Positions 27,319 through 39,625 of a stretch of DNA of 55,070 nt are shown piece after piece; the stretch's first letter is position 1, and each line of letters opens with the position of its first letter. This DNA is from Actibacterium sp. GTDB taxonomy: Bacteria > Pseudomonadota > Alphaproteobacteria > Rhodobacterales > Rhodobacteraceae. Position numbers and translations under genes: made by a program. The stretch spans positions 1-55,070 of the forward strand of contig JADQCB010000020.1 in the NCBI GenBank assembly GCA_016278325.1. The letters run 5' to 3'. The notes under the pieces are model-generated. The model made no database searches. It had not been told where the DNA came from and worked only from the letters and a program-made list of their open reading frames with translations.

Positions 27319-28122
27319 ATGATCCTTCAGAAAAGACTTCCCTATACCCCCTGGGCCGATCCGCGCATGTCGCGCCTGCCGGGGATTCAGCCGCTCGATC
27401 CCGCCGACTGGCTGGTGATGGATGAGGCCTATGCGCCCCAGATGGCCGAGCGTGACCGGCTGATCGCCGAGAGGTGCGACGCGGTTCACGCGCTGGACCG
27501 GACCGCGCGGCCTGCGGCGGGCGAGCTGCTCGACCTGATCCTGGCCGTGCTTGCCGAGCGCGACGGGTTTGCCGTGACACAGGGGGCGGTGGTCCGCCCC
27601 GACGGGGTCGCGGTGCCGGTGGACCGGGAAAACCCGCTGATCACTGCCGGGCGGCTGGTGCAAGAGGATCTGTGCCTGATGCAGCGCCCCGAGGGCGCGC
27701 CGGAACACATCCTGACCGGGGCGGTCTTGTGCTTTCCGGCCAGCTGGATGCTGTCGGAAAAGTTCATGCGCCCGATGATCCGCATCCACAAGCCGGTCAT
27801 CCCCTATGACGCGGGCATCGCCGCGCGCGTCCAGCGCCTGCTCGACGGGGTGCGCCCGGGCCGGCCGCTCTGGCGCGCGAATGCGCATTTCTATGCCGAC
27901 CCGAGCCTGTTCCAGCCGCGCCCCGAGGCGGCCCCGCGCAGCAAGGTCGAGGGGCCGGCGCCGTTCCTGCGCTCCGAACGGCAGTGCCTGCTGCGTCTGC
28001 CCGAAACCGGGGCGGTGGTGTTCTCGATCCACACCTACATGATCCGGCGCGCGGATCTGACCGAGGCGCAGAAGCGCGCACTGGAGGACCACCCGATCGA
28101 ATACAGCGATGTCGCCCGATGA
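27319..28122 (+). CDS. DUF3445 protein, heme-dependent oxidative N-demethylase-like
   Basis: A 267-residue protein of the DUF3445 family; members include heme-dependent oxidative N-demethylases acting on methylated amines. Family-like segments are LPYTPWADPRMSRLPGIQPL, TGAVLCFPASWMLSEKFMRP, IRIHKPVIPYDAG and LRSERQCLLRLPETGAVVFSI. Start ATG at 27319. The stop overlaps the ATG of the methyltransferase downstream (ATGA), so the two are made together. A substrate cannot be deduced. Confidence 0.83.
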   Translation: MILQKRLPYTPWADPRMSRLPGIQPLDPADWLVMDEAYAPQMAERDRLIAERCDAVHALDRTARPAAGELLDLILAVLAERDGFAVTQGAVVRPDGVAVPVDRENPLITAGRLVQEDLCLMQRPEGAPEHILTGAVLCFPASWMLSEKFMRPMIRIHKPVIPYDAGIAARVQRLLDGVRPGRPLWRANAHFYADPSLFQPRPEAAPRSKVEGPAPFLRSERQCLLRLPETGAVVFSIHTYMIRRADLTEAQKRALEDHPIEYSDVAR

Positions 28123-29327
28123 GCAGCGCGCCCGACGACCAGTACGAGGTCTATCCCTATCCCGAGCGCGACCCGGCGGACGAGCATCGGCGGCTGATCA
28201 CCGGCTCGCCCTCGCACCCGTGGGAGATCGATCATTTCCTGTTCGCCGGACGGCGGGACTGGCGCCAACCGCTGCGTGCGCTGGTGGCGGGCGGCGGCAC
28301 CGGCGACGGGCTGATACAGCTGGCCGCGCAGATGGCCGCAGCGGGCCGCCCGGCCGAGATCACCTATCTGGATCTGTCCAGGGCCGCCCGCGCGGTGGCC
28401 GAGGCGCGCGCGGCCGAACGCGGGTTGCACAACATCACTTTCGTGACCGGATCCTTGCTGGACGCACCCGATCACGGCCAATTCGATTATATCGACTGCT
28501 GCGGCGTGCTGCACCACCTGCCCGAGCCGCAACGCGGATTCGACGCGCTGGCCGCGGCGCTGGCGCCGGGCGGCGGGATCGGGCTGATGGTCTATGCCCC
28601 CTTCGGGCGCAGCGGGGTTTATCCGCTGCAACAGGCCTTCGGCGCCTTGCTGGCCGATCTGCCTGCGCCGGACAAGCTGGCGGCGGCGCGGCGGATCCTG
28701 GCGCGGCTGCCGGCGGGGCATCCGTTCAGCCGGAATCCGCATCTGGTCGATCACGAGCAATCGGATGCGGGTTTCTATGATCTGCTGCTGCACAGCCGGG
28801 ACCGGCCCTTTACCGTCGATCAGCTTGCCGAAAGCCTGGGCGCCGCGGGCCTTGATCTGGTCGATTTCACCCAGCCCGCGCTTTACGACCTGGCCCGGCT
28901 GCTGCCGGACGGTGTCGATCCGCCCGAAGCGCTGGACCGGATCGGCCGGATGGCGGTGGCCGAGAAGCTGCGCGGCACGATCAAGACCCATGTGGCCTAT
29001 GCCGTCCGGGCCGGGCGCGCCGGCGCGGCGCGGGCGCGCGCCTCCGATCCCGGTCTGGTGCCGCAGATCAAGGGCGCGTCGGGCGCGCAACTGGCCCGCG
29101 TGGTCGCCGCGAAAGGCCGGCTGCGGATCACCTCGGGCGGCGAGAATGTCGATGAACCGGTCGCCCGGCAGGCGGCACCGCTGATCGCGGCGATCGACGG
29201 GCACCGAACGCTGGCTCAGATCGCGCGGAAGGTCGGCCTGGACGATTTCGCGTTTCGCACGCGCTGGATGCCGGTGGAACGGGTGCTGTGCGATTGGGGC
29301 CTGATGCTTTACGCGCAGCCGGGCTGA
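28119..29327 (+). CDS. Class I SAM-dependent methyltransferase with C-terminal helical domain
   Basis: A 402-residue protein. An N-terminal segment (YEVYPYPERDPADEHRRL, then SHPWEIDHFLFAG) precedes a methyltransferase domain with ALVAGGGTGDGLIQLA and YIDCCGVLHHLPEP. The last ~90 residues are a separate helical domain (PLIAAIDGHRTLAQIARKVG), resembling a PqqD- or winged-helix-like unit. This architecture resembles bacterial methyltransferases of small-molecule or peptide pathways. It is coupled by ATGA to the DUF3445 gene, which suggests joint action on a methylated amine or modified metabolite. Substrate unknown. Confidence 0.82.
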   Translation: MSSAPDDQYEVYPYPERDPADEHRRLITGSPSHPWEIDHFLFAGRRDWRQPLRALVAGGGTGDGLIQLAAQMAAAGRPAEITYLDLSRAARAVAEARAAERGLHNITFVTGSLLDAPDHGQFDYIDCCGVLHHLPEPQRGFDALAAALAPGGGIGLMVYAPFGRSGVYPLQQAFGALLADLPAPDKLAAARRILARLPAGHPFSRNPHLVDHEQSDAGFYDLLLHSRDRPFTVDQLAESLGAAGLDLVDFTQPALYDLARLLPDGVDPPEALDRIGRMAVAEKLRGTIKTHVAYAVRAGRAGAARARASDPGLVPQIKGASGAQLARVVAAKGRLRITSGGENVDEPVARQAAPLIAAIDGHRTLAQIARKVGLDDFAFRTRWMPVERVLCDWGLMLYAQPG

Positions 29328-29569
29328 CCGGTGGCCGGAGCCCCTGGGCCGGTGCCGATGAATCGGCGCAAGACACGTTGACCTTGCGGCAGGGGAAAAT
29401 ACCTCTGCCGAGGCGCCGGATGCGGCGCGCACCCCTGCGCCGTGCAAGGCAATCGGACGACGGCCTGCAACTTTCCGGCAACCGAAGGGCAGAAAGAGCG
29501 ACACGAGATGTTCCAAGCCGCGGAAAATCCCTTTAAGCATCTGAATCGGACGGTGAAGCGGGGATACGA

Positions 29570-32434
29570 ATGAACAGCGGCGGCGGGCTTCTTCCGATCA
29601 TTGCGATTCTGCCCTTCCTCGGGGCGCTGGTCCCGGGGGTGATGATTCGCGCCGGGCGCACTGCCTGCGCCAGCTTCGCGGCGATCCCGACCCTGATCGC
29701 GCTGGTCATGCTGGCCACGCTTGCCCCGGACGTGATGCGCGGCGAGGTCTTGCAGGCCGAGATAAGCTGGATTCCGCAACTGGGGCTGTCGGCCAGCTTC
29801 TTTCTGGACGGGCTGGGCCTGCTGTTCGCCGGGATGATCCTGGGAATGGGGCTGCTGATCACGCTTTACGCGCGGTTCTACCTGTCGGGCGAGGACCCGA
29901 TGGGACAGTTCTATACCTACCTGTTGCTGTTCCAGGGCGCGATGCTGGGCATCGTGATTTCCGACAATATCCTGCTGCTGCTGATCTTCTGGGAACTGAC
30001 CAGCCTGTCCTCGTTCCTGCTGATCGGGTACTGGAAGCACCTGCCCGAAGGGCGGCAGGGCGCGCGTATGGCCCTGGCGGTCACCGGCGGCGGCGGGCTG
30101 GCGATGATCGGCGGGATGCTGATCCTGGGCAATATCGCCGGCAGCTATCAGCTGACCGACATCCTTGAACAGGGCGAGGCGATCCGTGCCTCACAATGGT
30201 ATCTGCCCGCCCTGATCCTGATCCTGCTGGGCGCGTTCACCAAATCGGCGCAATTCCCGTTCCACTTCTGGTTGCCGCATGCCATGGCCGCGCCGACGCC
30301 GGTTTCGGCCTATCTGCACTCGGCCACGATGGTGAAGGCCGGTGTGTTCCTGATGGCGCGGCTGTGGCCGGTGCTGGCGGGAACCGATGCGTGGTTTCTC
30401 ATCGTCGCCACGACCGGGTTGATCACCATGGTCCTGGGCGCGGTGATCGCGCTTTTCAAGGACGACCTGAAGGCGTTGCTGGCATTCTCGACCGTCAGCC
30501 ATCTGGGCCTGATGACGATGCTTCTGGGCTTCGGGACCAGGGCGGCGGCGATCGCGGCGGTGTTTCACATCATCAATCACCTGACCTTCAAGGCGGCCCT
30601 GTTCATGACCGCCGGCATCGTCGATCACGAGGCGCATACCCGTGACATCAGGCGGCTGGGCGGGCTGGCGCGGCTGATGCCGTTCAGTGCCGTCATCGCC
30701 ACGATCACCGGGCTGTCGATGGCGGGAATTCCGCTGTTCAACGGCTTTCTGTCGAAGGAAATGATGCTGCACGAGGCCGCGCAGACCCGCTGGCTCGACA
30801 ACCCCTGGGTCATGCCGGTTCTGGCGACGATCGGCGCGCTGTTCTCGGTGGCCTATTCGCTTCGCTTCATCTTTCACGTCTTCGGCGGGCCGCCGCGTGC
30901 GGATTACCCGTCCAGGCCGCACGATCCGCCCTTCGGGATGTATGCCGCCCCGGCCCTGCTGGCGCTTCTGGTGGTGCTGATCGGTGTCATGCCGCATCTG
31001 GCCGAACCGCTGGTGACCATCGCGGCGAATGCGGTTACCGGCGCCGATCTGCATCCGCATCTGAAACTGTGGCACGGCGTCACGCCGGCCTTGTTCATGT
31101 CGATGATCGCGGTCGCCGGCGGCATCGTGCTTCTGGTGCTGCACAAGCCGCTGGACCGGGCCTGGCGGGCCGCCCCCCGGCCCGAGGCCAAGGCGATCTT
31201 CGATGCGGTCCTGGCGCGGCTGGTCGGGGCCGCGCAGGGCCTGTCGGCGGGGCTGCACAACGGGGCCATCAGCCGCTACCTGGCGATCTTCGTCGCAACG
31301 ACGGTTGCCCTGGGCTATGCCGCGTTTTCCGGCGGGGGGCTGGCCGCCTCCACCCGCCCGATGCTGCCGGTGCCGCCGGTGGCGCTGGTCGGGTTCGTGA
31401 TCCTGACCCTGGCCACGGTGCTCGTGGTCGCGAACCACCGCGCCCGGTTCAAGGCGCTTGTCCTGATCGGGATGATCGGGCTGACAGTCTCGGGCGGGTT
31501 CGTCTATCTTTCGGCGCCGGATCTTGCGCTGACCCAGATCGCGGTCGAGACGGTGACCATCATGCTCTTGCTGCTCGCGCTGCATTTCATGCCCAAGACG
31601 ACCCCGGTGGAAAGCGGTGCGGCCCTGCGGTTGCGTGACGGGGCCATCGCGCTGGCGGCGGGCGGTGCCGTCGCGGCGCTGGCCCTGGCCTTCATGACGC
31701 GCGAGTTCAGCACGATTTCCGACTTTCACCTTGCCAATGCCTACAAGGGCGGGGGCGGGCACAATGTCGTCAACGTGATCCTGGTCGATTTCCGTGGTTA
31801 TGACACCTATGGCGAGATCATCGTGCTGGGCATTGCCGGCCTGACCATATTCGCCCTGCTGGAAGCGTTGCTTGGCGGACCGGCGGCGCGGCGCCTGCGC
31901 AACACCGATTACTCGGCCAATCGTTCGCGCGACCGTCACCCGATGATGATGGTGGTGGCCACCCGCGCGATGATGCCGATCGCGATCATGGTCGGAATCT
32001 ATATCTTCCTGCGCGGACATAACCAGCCGGGCGGCGGCTTCGTCGCCGGGCTCGTGATCTCGATCGCGCTGTTGATGCAATACATGGCCTCGGGCTTCGG
32101 CTGGACGCAGGAACGCCAGCGGGTCGAGTATCACGCGATGATCGGGCTGGGCGTGGTCGTCGCCGGTCTGACCGGGATCGGCGCCTGGCTTGCGGGCGAG
32201 CCCTTCCTGACCAGCGCCTTCGGCTATGTCCATCTGCCGCCTGTCGAGGAATTCGAACTCGCCACCGCGATGCTGTTCGATCTCGGCGTGTTCCTGACCG
32301 TTCTGGGGGGAGTCATGCTGATGCTTTACAGCCTGTCGCGGATCTCGCGCTATGCCGGCGAACCGATCAACGTCCAGCCGATGGATTTCGATCCCTCGCA
32401 ACGCGAACCGGCCGGCACGCGGGAGGCGGAGTGA
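29570..32434 (+). CDS. phaAB: Mrp/Pha antiporter subunit A fused to subunit B (PhaAB)
   Basis: A 954-residue polytopic membrane protein. The first ~500 residues are the NADH-dehydrogenase subunit-5-like core (proton-pump motifs around FWELTSLSSFLLIGYW and LKALLAFSTVSHLG). The next ~250 residues are the MrpA C-terminal extension, and the last ~140 form an MnhB domain (IAIMVGIYIFLRGHNQPGGG). This A-B fusion is the group-2 (Pha) layout of rhizobia and Rhodobacterales. It exchanges Na+ or K+ for H+ in pH and salt homeostasis. A possible promoter, TTGACC then TACCTC with a 16-base spacer, lies at 29378-29405. First gene of a six-gene operon. Confidence 0.95.
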   Translation: MNSGGGLLPIIAILPFLGALVPGVMIRAGRTACASFAAIPTLIALVMLATLAPDVMRGEVLQAEISWIPQLGLSASFFLDGLGLLFAGMILGMGLLITLYARFYLSGEDPMGQFYTYLLLFQGAMLGIVISDNILLLLIFWELTSLSSFLLIGYWKHLPEGRQGARMALAVTGGGGLAMIGGMLILGNIAGSYQLTDILEQGEAIRASQWYLPALILILLGAFTKSAQFPFHFWLPHAMAAPTPVSAYLHSATMVKAGVFLMARLWPVLAGTDAWFLIVATTGLITMVLGAVIALFKDDLKALLAFSTVSHLGLMTMLLGFGTRAAAIAAVFHIINHLTFKAALFMTAGIVDHEAHTRDIRRLGGLARLMPFSAVIATITGLSMAGIPLFNGFLSKEMMLHEAAQTRWLDNPWVMPVLATIGALFSVAYSLRFIFHVFGGPPRADYPSRPHDPPFGMYAAPALLALLVVLIGVMPHLAEPLVTIAANAVTGADLHPHLKLWHGVTPALFMSMIAVAGGIVLLVLHKPLDRAWRAAPRPEAKAIFDAVLARLVGAAQGLSAGLHNGAISRYLAIFVATTVALGYAAFSGGGLAASTRPMLPVPPVALVGFVILTLATVLVVANHRARFKALVLIGMIGLTVSGGFVYLSAPDLALTQIAVETVTIMLLLLALHFMPKTTPVESGAALRLRDGAIALAAGGAVAALALAFMTREFSTISDFHLANAYKGGGGHNVVNVILVDFRGYDTYGEIIVLGIAGLTIFALLEALLGGPAARRLRNTDYSANRSRDRHPMMMVVATRAMMPIAIMVGIYIFLRGHNQPGGGFVAGLVISIALLMQYMASGFGWTQERQRVEYHAMIGLGVVVAGLTGIGAWLAGEPFLTSAFGYVHLPPVEEFELATAMLFDLGVFLTVLGGVMLMLYSLSRISRYAGEPINVQPMDFDPSQREPAGTREAE

Positions 32435-32435
32435 C

Positions 32436-32801
32436 ATGGAAATCATCGTTGCAAGCGTGATCGGCGTGCTGACCGCGGGCGGCATCTATCTGATCCTCAG
32501 GCTGCGCGCCTTCCCGGTGATCCTCGGGCTATCGCTGCTGTCCTATGCGGTGAATGTCTTCATCTTTGCCACGGGGCGGCTGAAGGTGAACGCCCCGCCC
32601 ATCCTTCAGGACCATGGCGCTGCGGTCTATACCGACCCGCTTCCGCAGGCGCTGGTCCTGACCGCGATCGTGATTTCATTCGGGATGACGGCGGTGCTGG
32701 TGATGATCGCGCTGGGCGCCTTCCTGGAAGCGGATCACGACAGGATCGACATCACCGCCGCTGACACGCCCGAGGCGGAAGAGAAGGAAAGCGGCGAATG
32801 A
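32436..32801 (+). CDS. phaC: Mrp/Pha antiporter subunit C
   Basis: A 121-residue, three-helix membrane protein related to NuoK (GGIYLILRLRAFPVILGLSL and QALVLTAIVISFGMTAVLVM). Standard MrpC. ATG at 32436 is two bases from the previous stop; the end overlaps phaD by ATGA. Confidence 0.93.
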   Translation: MEIIVASVIGVLTAGGIYLILRLRAFPVILGLSLLSYAVNVFIFATGRLKVNAPPILQDHGAAVYTDPLPQALVLTAIVISFGMTAVLVMIALGAFLEADHDRIDITAADTPEAEEKESGE

Positions 32802-34363
32802 ACCACTGGATCATCGCGCCCGTCGTCCTGCCGGCCATGCTGGCCCCGCTGATCGCCTTCGTGATGCGCCATGACATCACGCTGGCGCGCGCCGCCTCGG
32901 TCACCGGGACGCTTGCGTTGGGCTGCATCGCCGTCGGGCTGACGGTGCTGGCGGCCGGCGGCGGAACCCATGTCTACGAGCTGGGCGACTGGCCGGCGCC
33001 GTTCGGGATCGTGCTGGTCCTGGACCGGCTTTCGGCGATGATGGTGCTGTTGACCGCGGCCCTGGCGCTGATCGTGCTGATCCATGTCATCGCCACCGGA
33101 TGGGACAATCGCGGGCGGCATTTCCATGCGCTGTTCCAGTTCCAGCTGATGGGGATCTGCGGCGCCTTCCTGACCGGCGACGCGTTCAACCTGTTCGTCT
33201 TTTTCGAGGTGCTTCTGATCGCCTCCTACGGGTTGATGATCCATGGCGGCGGGCGGATCCGGTTGCGGGCCGGGCTGCAATATGTCGTCATGAACCTGGC
33301 CGGATCGACGCTTTTCCTGTTCGCATTGGGCACGCTTTATGCCGCGACCGGCACGTTGAACATCGCCGACCTGGCGGTAAAGGTGCGCGAGATTCCGCTG
33401 GACCAGGCGGCGCTGGTGCGGGTTGCCGCGATGCTGCTGATGATCGTTTTCGCGATCAAGGCGGCGCTGTTCCCGGTGCAGTTCTGGTTGCCTGCAACCT
33501 ATGCCAATGCGCCGGCGCCGGTGGCGGCGCTGTTCGCGATCATGACCAAGGTGGGGGCCTATGCGATCCTGCGGGTTCATGCGGTGGTGTTCGGCCCGGA
33601 TGCGCCCGCCATCGACGGCCTGCCGGGGACATGGCTGTTTCCCGCGGCGGCGGTGACGCTGGCCCTGGGCACCATCGGCGTGCTGGGGGCGCGGCGGCTG
33701 ATGCCGCTGGTGGCCTTCTCGGTGGTGGGCTCGATGGGGACGTTGATGCTGGCGATATCGCTGTTCACGCCGCACGCGACGACGGCGGCGCTGTATTACC
33801 TTGTCCACTCCACATTCGCGGCCGCGGCGCTGTTCCTGCTGGCCGATCTGGTCGTGTCACGGCGCGCGGGGGATGACAGCCTGACGGTGCAGCGCCCGAC
33901 GGTCCAGAACGGCCTGTTCGCCGCGCTGTTCCTTGCCGGGGCCATCGGGATGGCCGGGATGCCGCCGTTCAGCGGCTTCATCGGCAAGCTTTTCGTGCTC
34001 GACGCGCTGCGCGACACGCCGGGGATGGCGCTTGGCTGGACGGTGGTGCTGGCAGGCTCGTTGCTGAGCATTGTCGGTTTCGCACGCGCCGGCAGCGTGT
34101 TGTTCTGGAAATCCACGGCGCTGGCGCCGGATCCCAAGGAGACCCCGCCGCCGGAAGACGAGCCCGCCGAGGGCGCCGCAATGCCCGCGGCCGCGCGCCC
34201 GCTGGCGGTGGCGCCGACGATGGCCGCGCTGGCCGCGCTGGGGCTGCTGGTGGCCCTGGCCAACCCGATCACCGATTACCTGGAAAGCACGGCAAACCAG
34301 CTATTCGCACGCGGCGAATATATCGCCGCGGTGCTGGGCCGGACCGAGGAGGCAGAGCCATGA
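32798..34363 (+). CDS. phaD: Mrp/Pha antiporter subunit D
   Basis: A 521-residue NuoN/M-like membrane protein with about 14 helices. Family motifs: DAFNLFVFFEVLLIASYG, KAALFPVQFWLPATYANAP (ion-channel Lys) and a C-terminal tail with an unusual acidic Pro-rich insert PPPEDEPAEGAA. MrpD is needed for antiporter assembly and proton translocation. ATGA overlaps on both sides indicate coupled translation of C, D and E. Confidence 0.95.
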   Translation: MNHWIIAPVVLPAMLAPLIAFVMRHDITLARAASVTGTLALGCIAVGLTVLAAGGGTHVYELGDWPAPFGIVLVLDRLSAMMVLLTAALALIVLIHVIATGWDNRGRHFHALFQFQLMGICGAFLTGDAFNLFVFFEVLLIASYGLMIHGGGRIRLRAGLQYVVMNLAGSTLFLFALGTLYAATGTLNIADLAVKVREIPLDQAALVRVAAMLLMIVFAIKAALFPVQFWLPATYANAPAPVAALFAIMTKVGAYAILRVHAVVFGPDAPAIDGLPGTWLFPAAAVTLALGTIGVLGARRLMPLVAFSVVGSMGTLMLAISLFTPHATTAALYYLVHSTFAAAALFLLADLVVSRRAGDDSLTVQRPTVQNGLFAALFLAGAIGMAGMPPFSGFIGKLFVLDALRDTPGMALGWTVVLAGSLLSIVGFARAGSVLFWKSTALAPDPKETPPPEDEPAEGAAMPAAARPLAVAPTMAALAALGLLVALANPITDYLESTANQLFARGEYIAAVLGRTEEAEP

Positions 34364-34851
34364 TCAAGCGTGTCCTGCCGCACCCGCTGCTTTCGGTGGT
34401 ATTGACGCTGGTCTGGCTGGCCCTGGTCAACACGGTGACGCTCGGCAACCTGATCCTGGGCGCTGCGCTGGGTGTCGTGGTGCCATTCATCACGGCGCCT
34501 TACTGGCCGAACCGCCCGAGGATCCGCAAGCCGTTGAGGGTGATCGAATATTTCCTGATCGTCATCCTCGATATCGTCATCGCCAATATCGAGGTGGCGC
34601 TTGTCATCCTGTTCAAGCGCAATTCGGCGATCCATTCGCACTGGATCTGTGTTCCGCTCGAACTGACCTCGCCCGAGGCGATCACCGTGCTTGCAGGCAC
34701 GATCACGATGACACCCGGCACGGTTTCGGCGGCGCTGGCGGTCGATGGAAGGTCGATCCTCGTGCATTGTCTGCATACCGACGACCCCGACGGGGTGCGC
34801 GATTCGATCAAGAGCCGCTATGAGTGGCGATTGAAGGAGATTTTCCAATGA
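34360..34851 (+). CDS. phaE: Mrp/Pha antiporter subunit E
   Basis: A 163-residue membrane protein of the MrpE family: N-terminal two-helix segment, then a soluble part with LTSPEAITVLAGTITMTPGT, a family signature. ATGA overlaps with both phaD and phaF. Role structural, essential for activity in characterised systems. Confidence 0.93.
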   Translation: MIKRVLPHPLLSVVLTLVWLALVNTVTLGNLILGAALGVVVPFITAPYWPNRPRIRKPLRVIEYFLIVILDIVIANIEVALVILFKRNSAIHSHWICVPLELTSPEAITVLAGTITMTPGTVSAALAVDGRSILVHCLHTDDPDGVRDSIKSRYEWRLKEIFQ

Positions 34852-35117
34852 TCACGGCTTCCCTGTTCTTCGCCATCGGCTGTTTCGCGCTGGGGCTGTT
34901 GTTCAATCTCTGGCGGATCAGCCGCGGACCCGACCTTGCCGACCGTATCCTCGCGCTGGATACGATGGTGATCAATGTCATCGCCTTGCTGATCCTTTAC
35001 GGGATTCAGAAGGGCACGATGATCTATTTCGAAGCGTCGATGCTGATCGCGATGGTCGGTTTCGTCTCGACCGTGGCCTATTGCAGGTTCATCCTGCGCG
35101 GCGACATCATCGAATAG
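34848..35117 (+). CDS. phaF: Mrp/Pha antiporter subunit F
   Basis: An 89-residue three-helix protein of the MrpF family, with the signature RGPDLADRILALDTMVINV. ATG at 34848 overlaps the phaE stop (ATGA), so I start it there. Confidence 0.92.
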   Translation: MITASLFFAIGCFALGLLFNLWRISRGPDLADRILALDTMVINVIALLILYGIQKGTMIYFEASMLIAMVGFVSTVAYCRFILRGDIIE

Positions 35118-35125
35118 GGGCAGCA

Positions 35126-35507
35126 ATGCAACTGGCGACGGAAATCCTGATCTCGTTCTTCCTGGTCGTGGCCGGCGTGTTCGGCCTTGTCGGATCCTAC
35201 GGGATGCTCAAGCTGCGCGACACGATGCAGCGGCTGCATGCCCCGACCAAGGCGACGACGCTTGGGGTTGGCGGTGCGCTGCTGGCCTCGGTTCTCCATT
35301 TCTCGGCGATCGAAGGCCGGTTTTCATTCCACGAATTGCTGATAACGGTCTTTTTGTTCCTGACGGCGCCGATCACCGCGAATTTTATCGCCAAGGTCTT
35401 CATGCAGGCCCATCTGCGCCCAGAGGATCTGCCCGGCACCGGGGGCAGTTACGGCTGGTCGCTTTACGAAGACCCGCCGGCGGATGCGGTGGATCCCCCC
35501 TCGGATT

Positions 35508-35521
<14 letters not shown>
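35126..35521 (+). CDS. phaG: Mrp/Pha antiporter subunit G
   Basis: A 131-residue MrpG-family membrane protein (VGSYGMLKLRDTMQRLHAP and TVFLFLTAPITANFIAK). ATG at 35126 follows GGGGCAGCA. It is the last gene of the pha operon; its final 14 bases overlap the end of oxyR on the other strand. Confidence 0.92.
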
Positions 35522-38829
<3,308 letters not shown>

Positions 38830-38856
38830 TCGCGCAAGACGGAACATCGAACACGG

Positions 38857-38887
38857 AACGCGGCCGGCTCTCCGGCCGCGTTTTTTT
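38857..38887 (+). terminator. Strong Rho-independent terminator of katG
   Basis: An 11-bp perfect stem (AACGCGGCCGG ... CCGGCCGCGTT) with loop CTCT runs into seven Ts. It lies 28 bases after the katG stop. Confidence 0.92.
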
Positions 38888-39625
38888 GCGTGCCGATGCG
38901 CCCCGGCCCGGCGGCAAGAGAAAGCCGCCAAGCGCGCCCCGGGTGAGACCCCTGACCGGGGCGCGGGCATGTGATTCGGGGATTGTCGCCCCGGAAGGCG
39001 CCCCGACCTGGCATCAATTCCCGACCTTTTTCGAAATTGACCACGGAACGGCAACAGCGGCGAAAGCCATGATTGCGCCATATTCATGCCGCATTTCACG
39101 ATGCCGGAAATTTCCTTAACCGAAACAATTTGCGCGGCGCTCGGATGCCGAATCCCCGAAAACTTGATAAAATCGCTTATAACTCGCCTGATTTTCGGGA
39201 CATTGTCCCAAGAACAGCAACAAAATCTTGTCTCGATACCTGCCGGGTCTTGATGCGACGACCGGGTTCCGGCCCGGAAACCGCCGCAAAGTTGCCTTTT
39301 TTGTTGGCGCGGCAATCCGGTGAAGGCTACCAAAAGGAAAGCCCAACTGGGGGGTGATGTTTGACGGCCACGGGGGCGGCCGCACAGGACGGCGCATCGA
39401 TTTCGATGCGGGGTGAAGTGCGTGCGATGACCGGTGCAAGTCGCACCGGCGAATGAGGGCCAGGTGACAGCCGGTCCGATGCCTCTTCCTCCGACGGTCG
39501 AACCTCGCGTCCCATGTGCGTCCGCCGCTGCCGCAGGCACCGCCATCCGGGTGAATTTGAGCAATTCGGAGCGGTCAGGTCGGTCTGACGCCGGTCCGGG
39601 CCGAAACCGCGAGGAGAGTGACGAC
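38888..39625. other. Long intergenic leader upstream of the RTX-Hint gene
   Basis: A 738-base region with no convincing gene. Positions ~39040-39240 are more AT-rich than the surroundings and hold promoter-like sequence (CTTGATAAAATCGCTTATAA at about 39162-39181). Two perfect hairpins follow: CGCATCGA-TT-TCGATGCG at 39393-39410 and CCGGTGC-AAGTC-GCACCGG at 39431-39449. The RTX gene start follows GAGGAG at 39611. An open frame upstream of the RTX ATG (from 39434) lacks a ribosome-binding site and is not counted as coding. Confidence 0.6.

Noticed and set aside
39421-39475. Cobalamin riboswitch
   Set aside because: Only CGGTGCAAGTC matches; the conserved downstream box with GCNACTGT is absent and the gene is not related to B12.
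39434-39625. Extended N-terminus of the RTX-Hint protein
   Set aside because: The extra 64 residues are compositional noise; GAGGAG before the ATG at 39626 marks the start.
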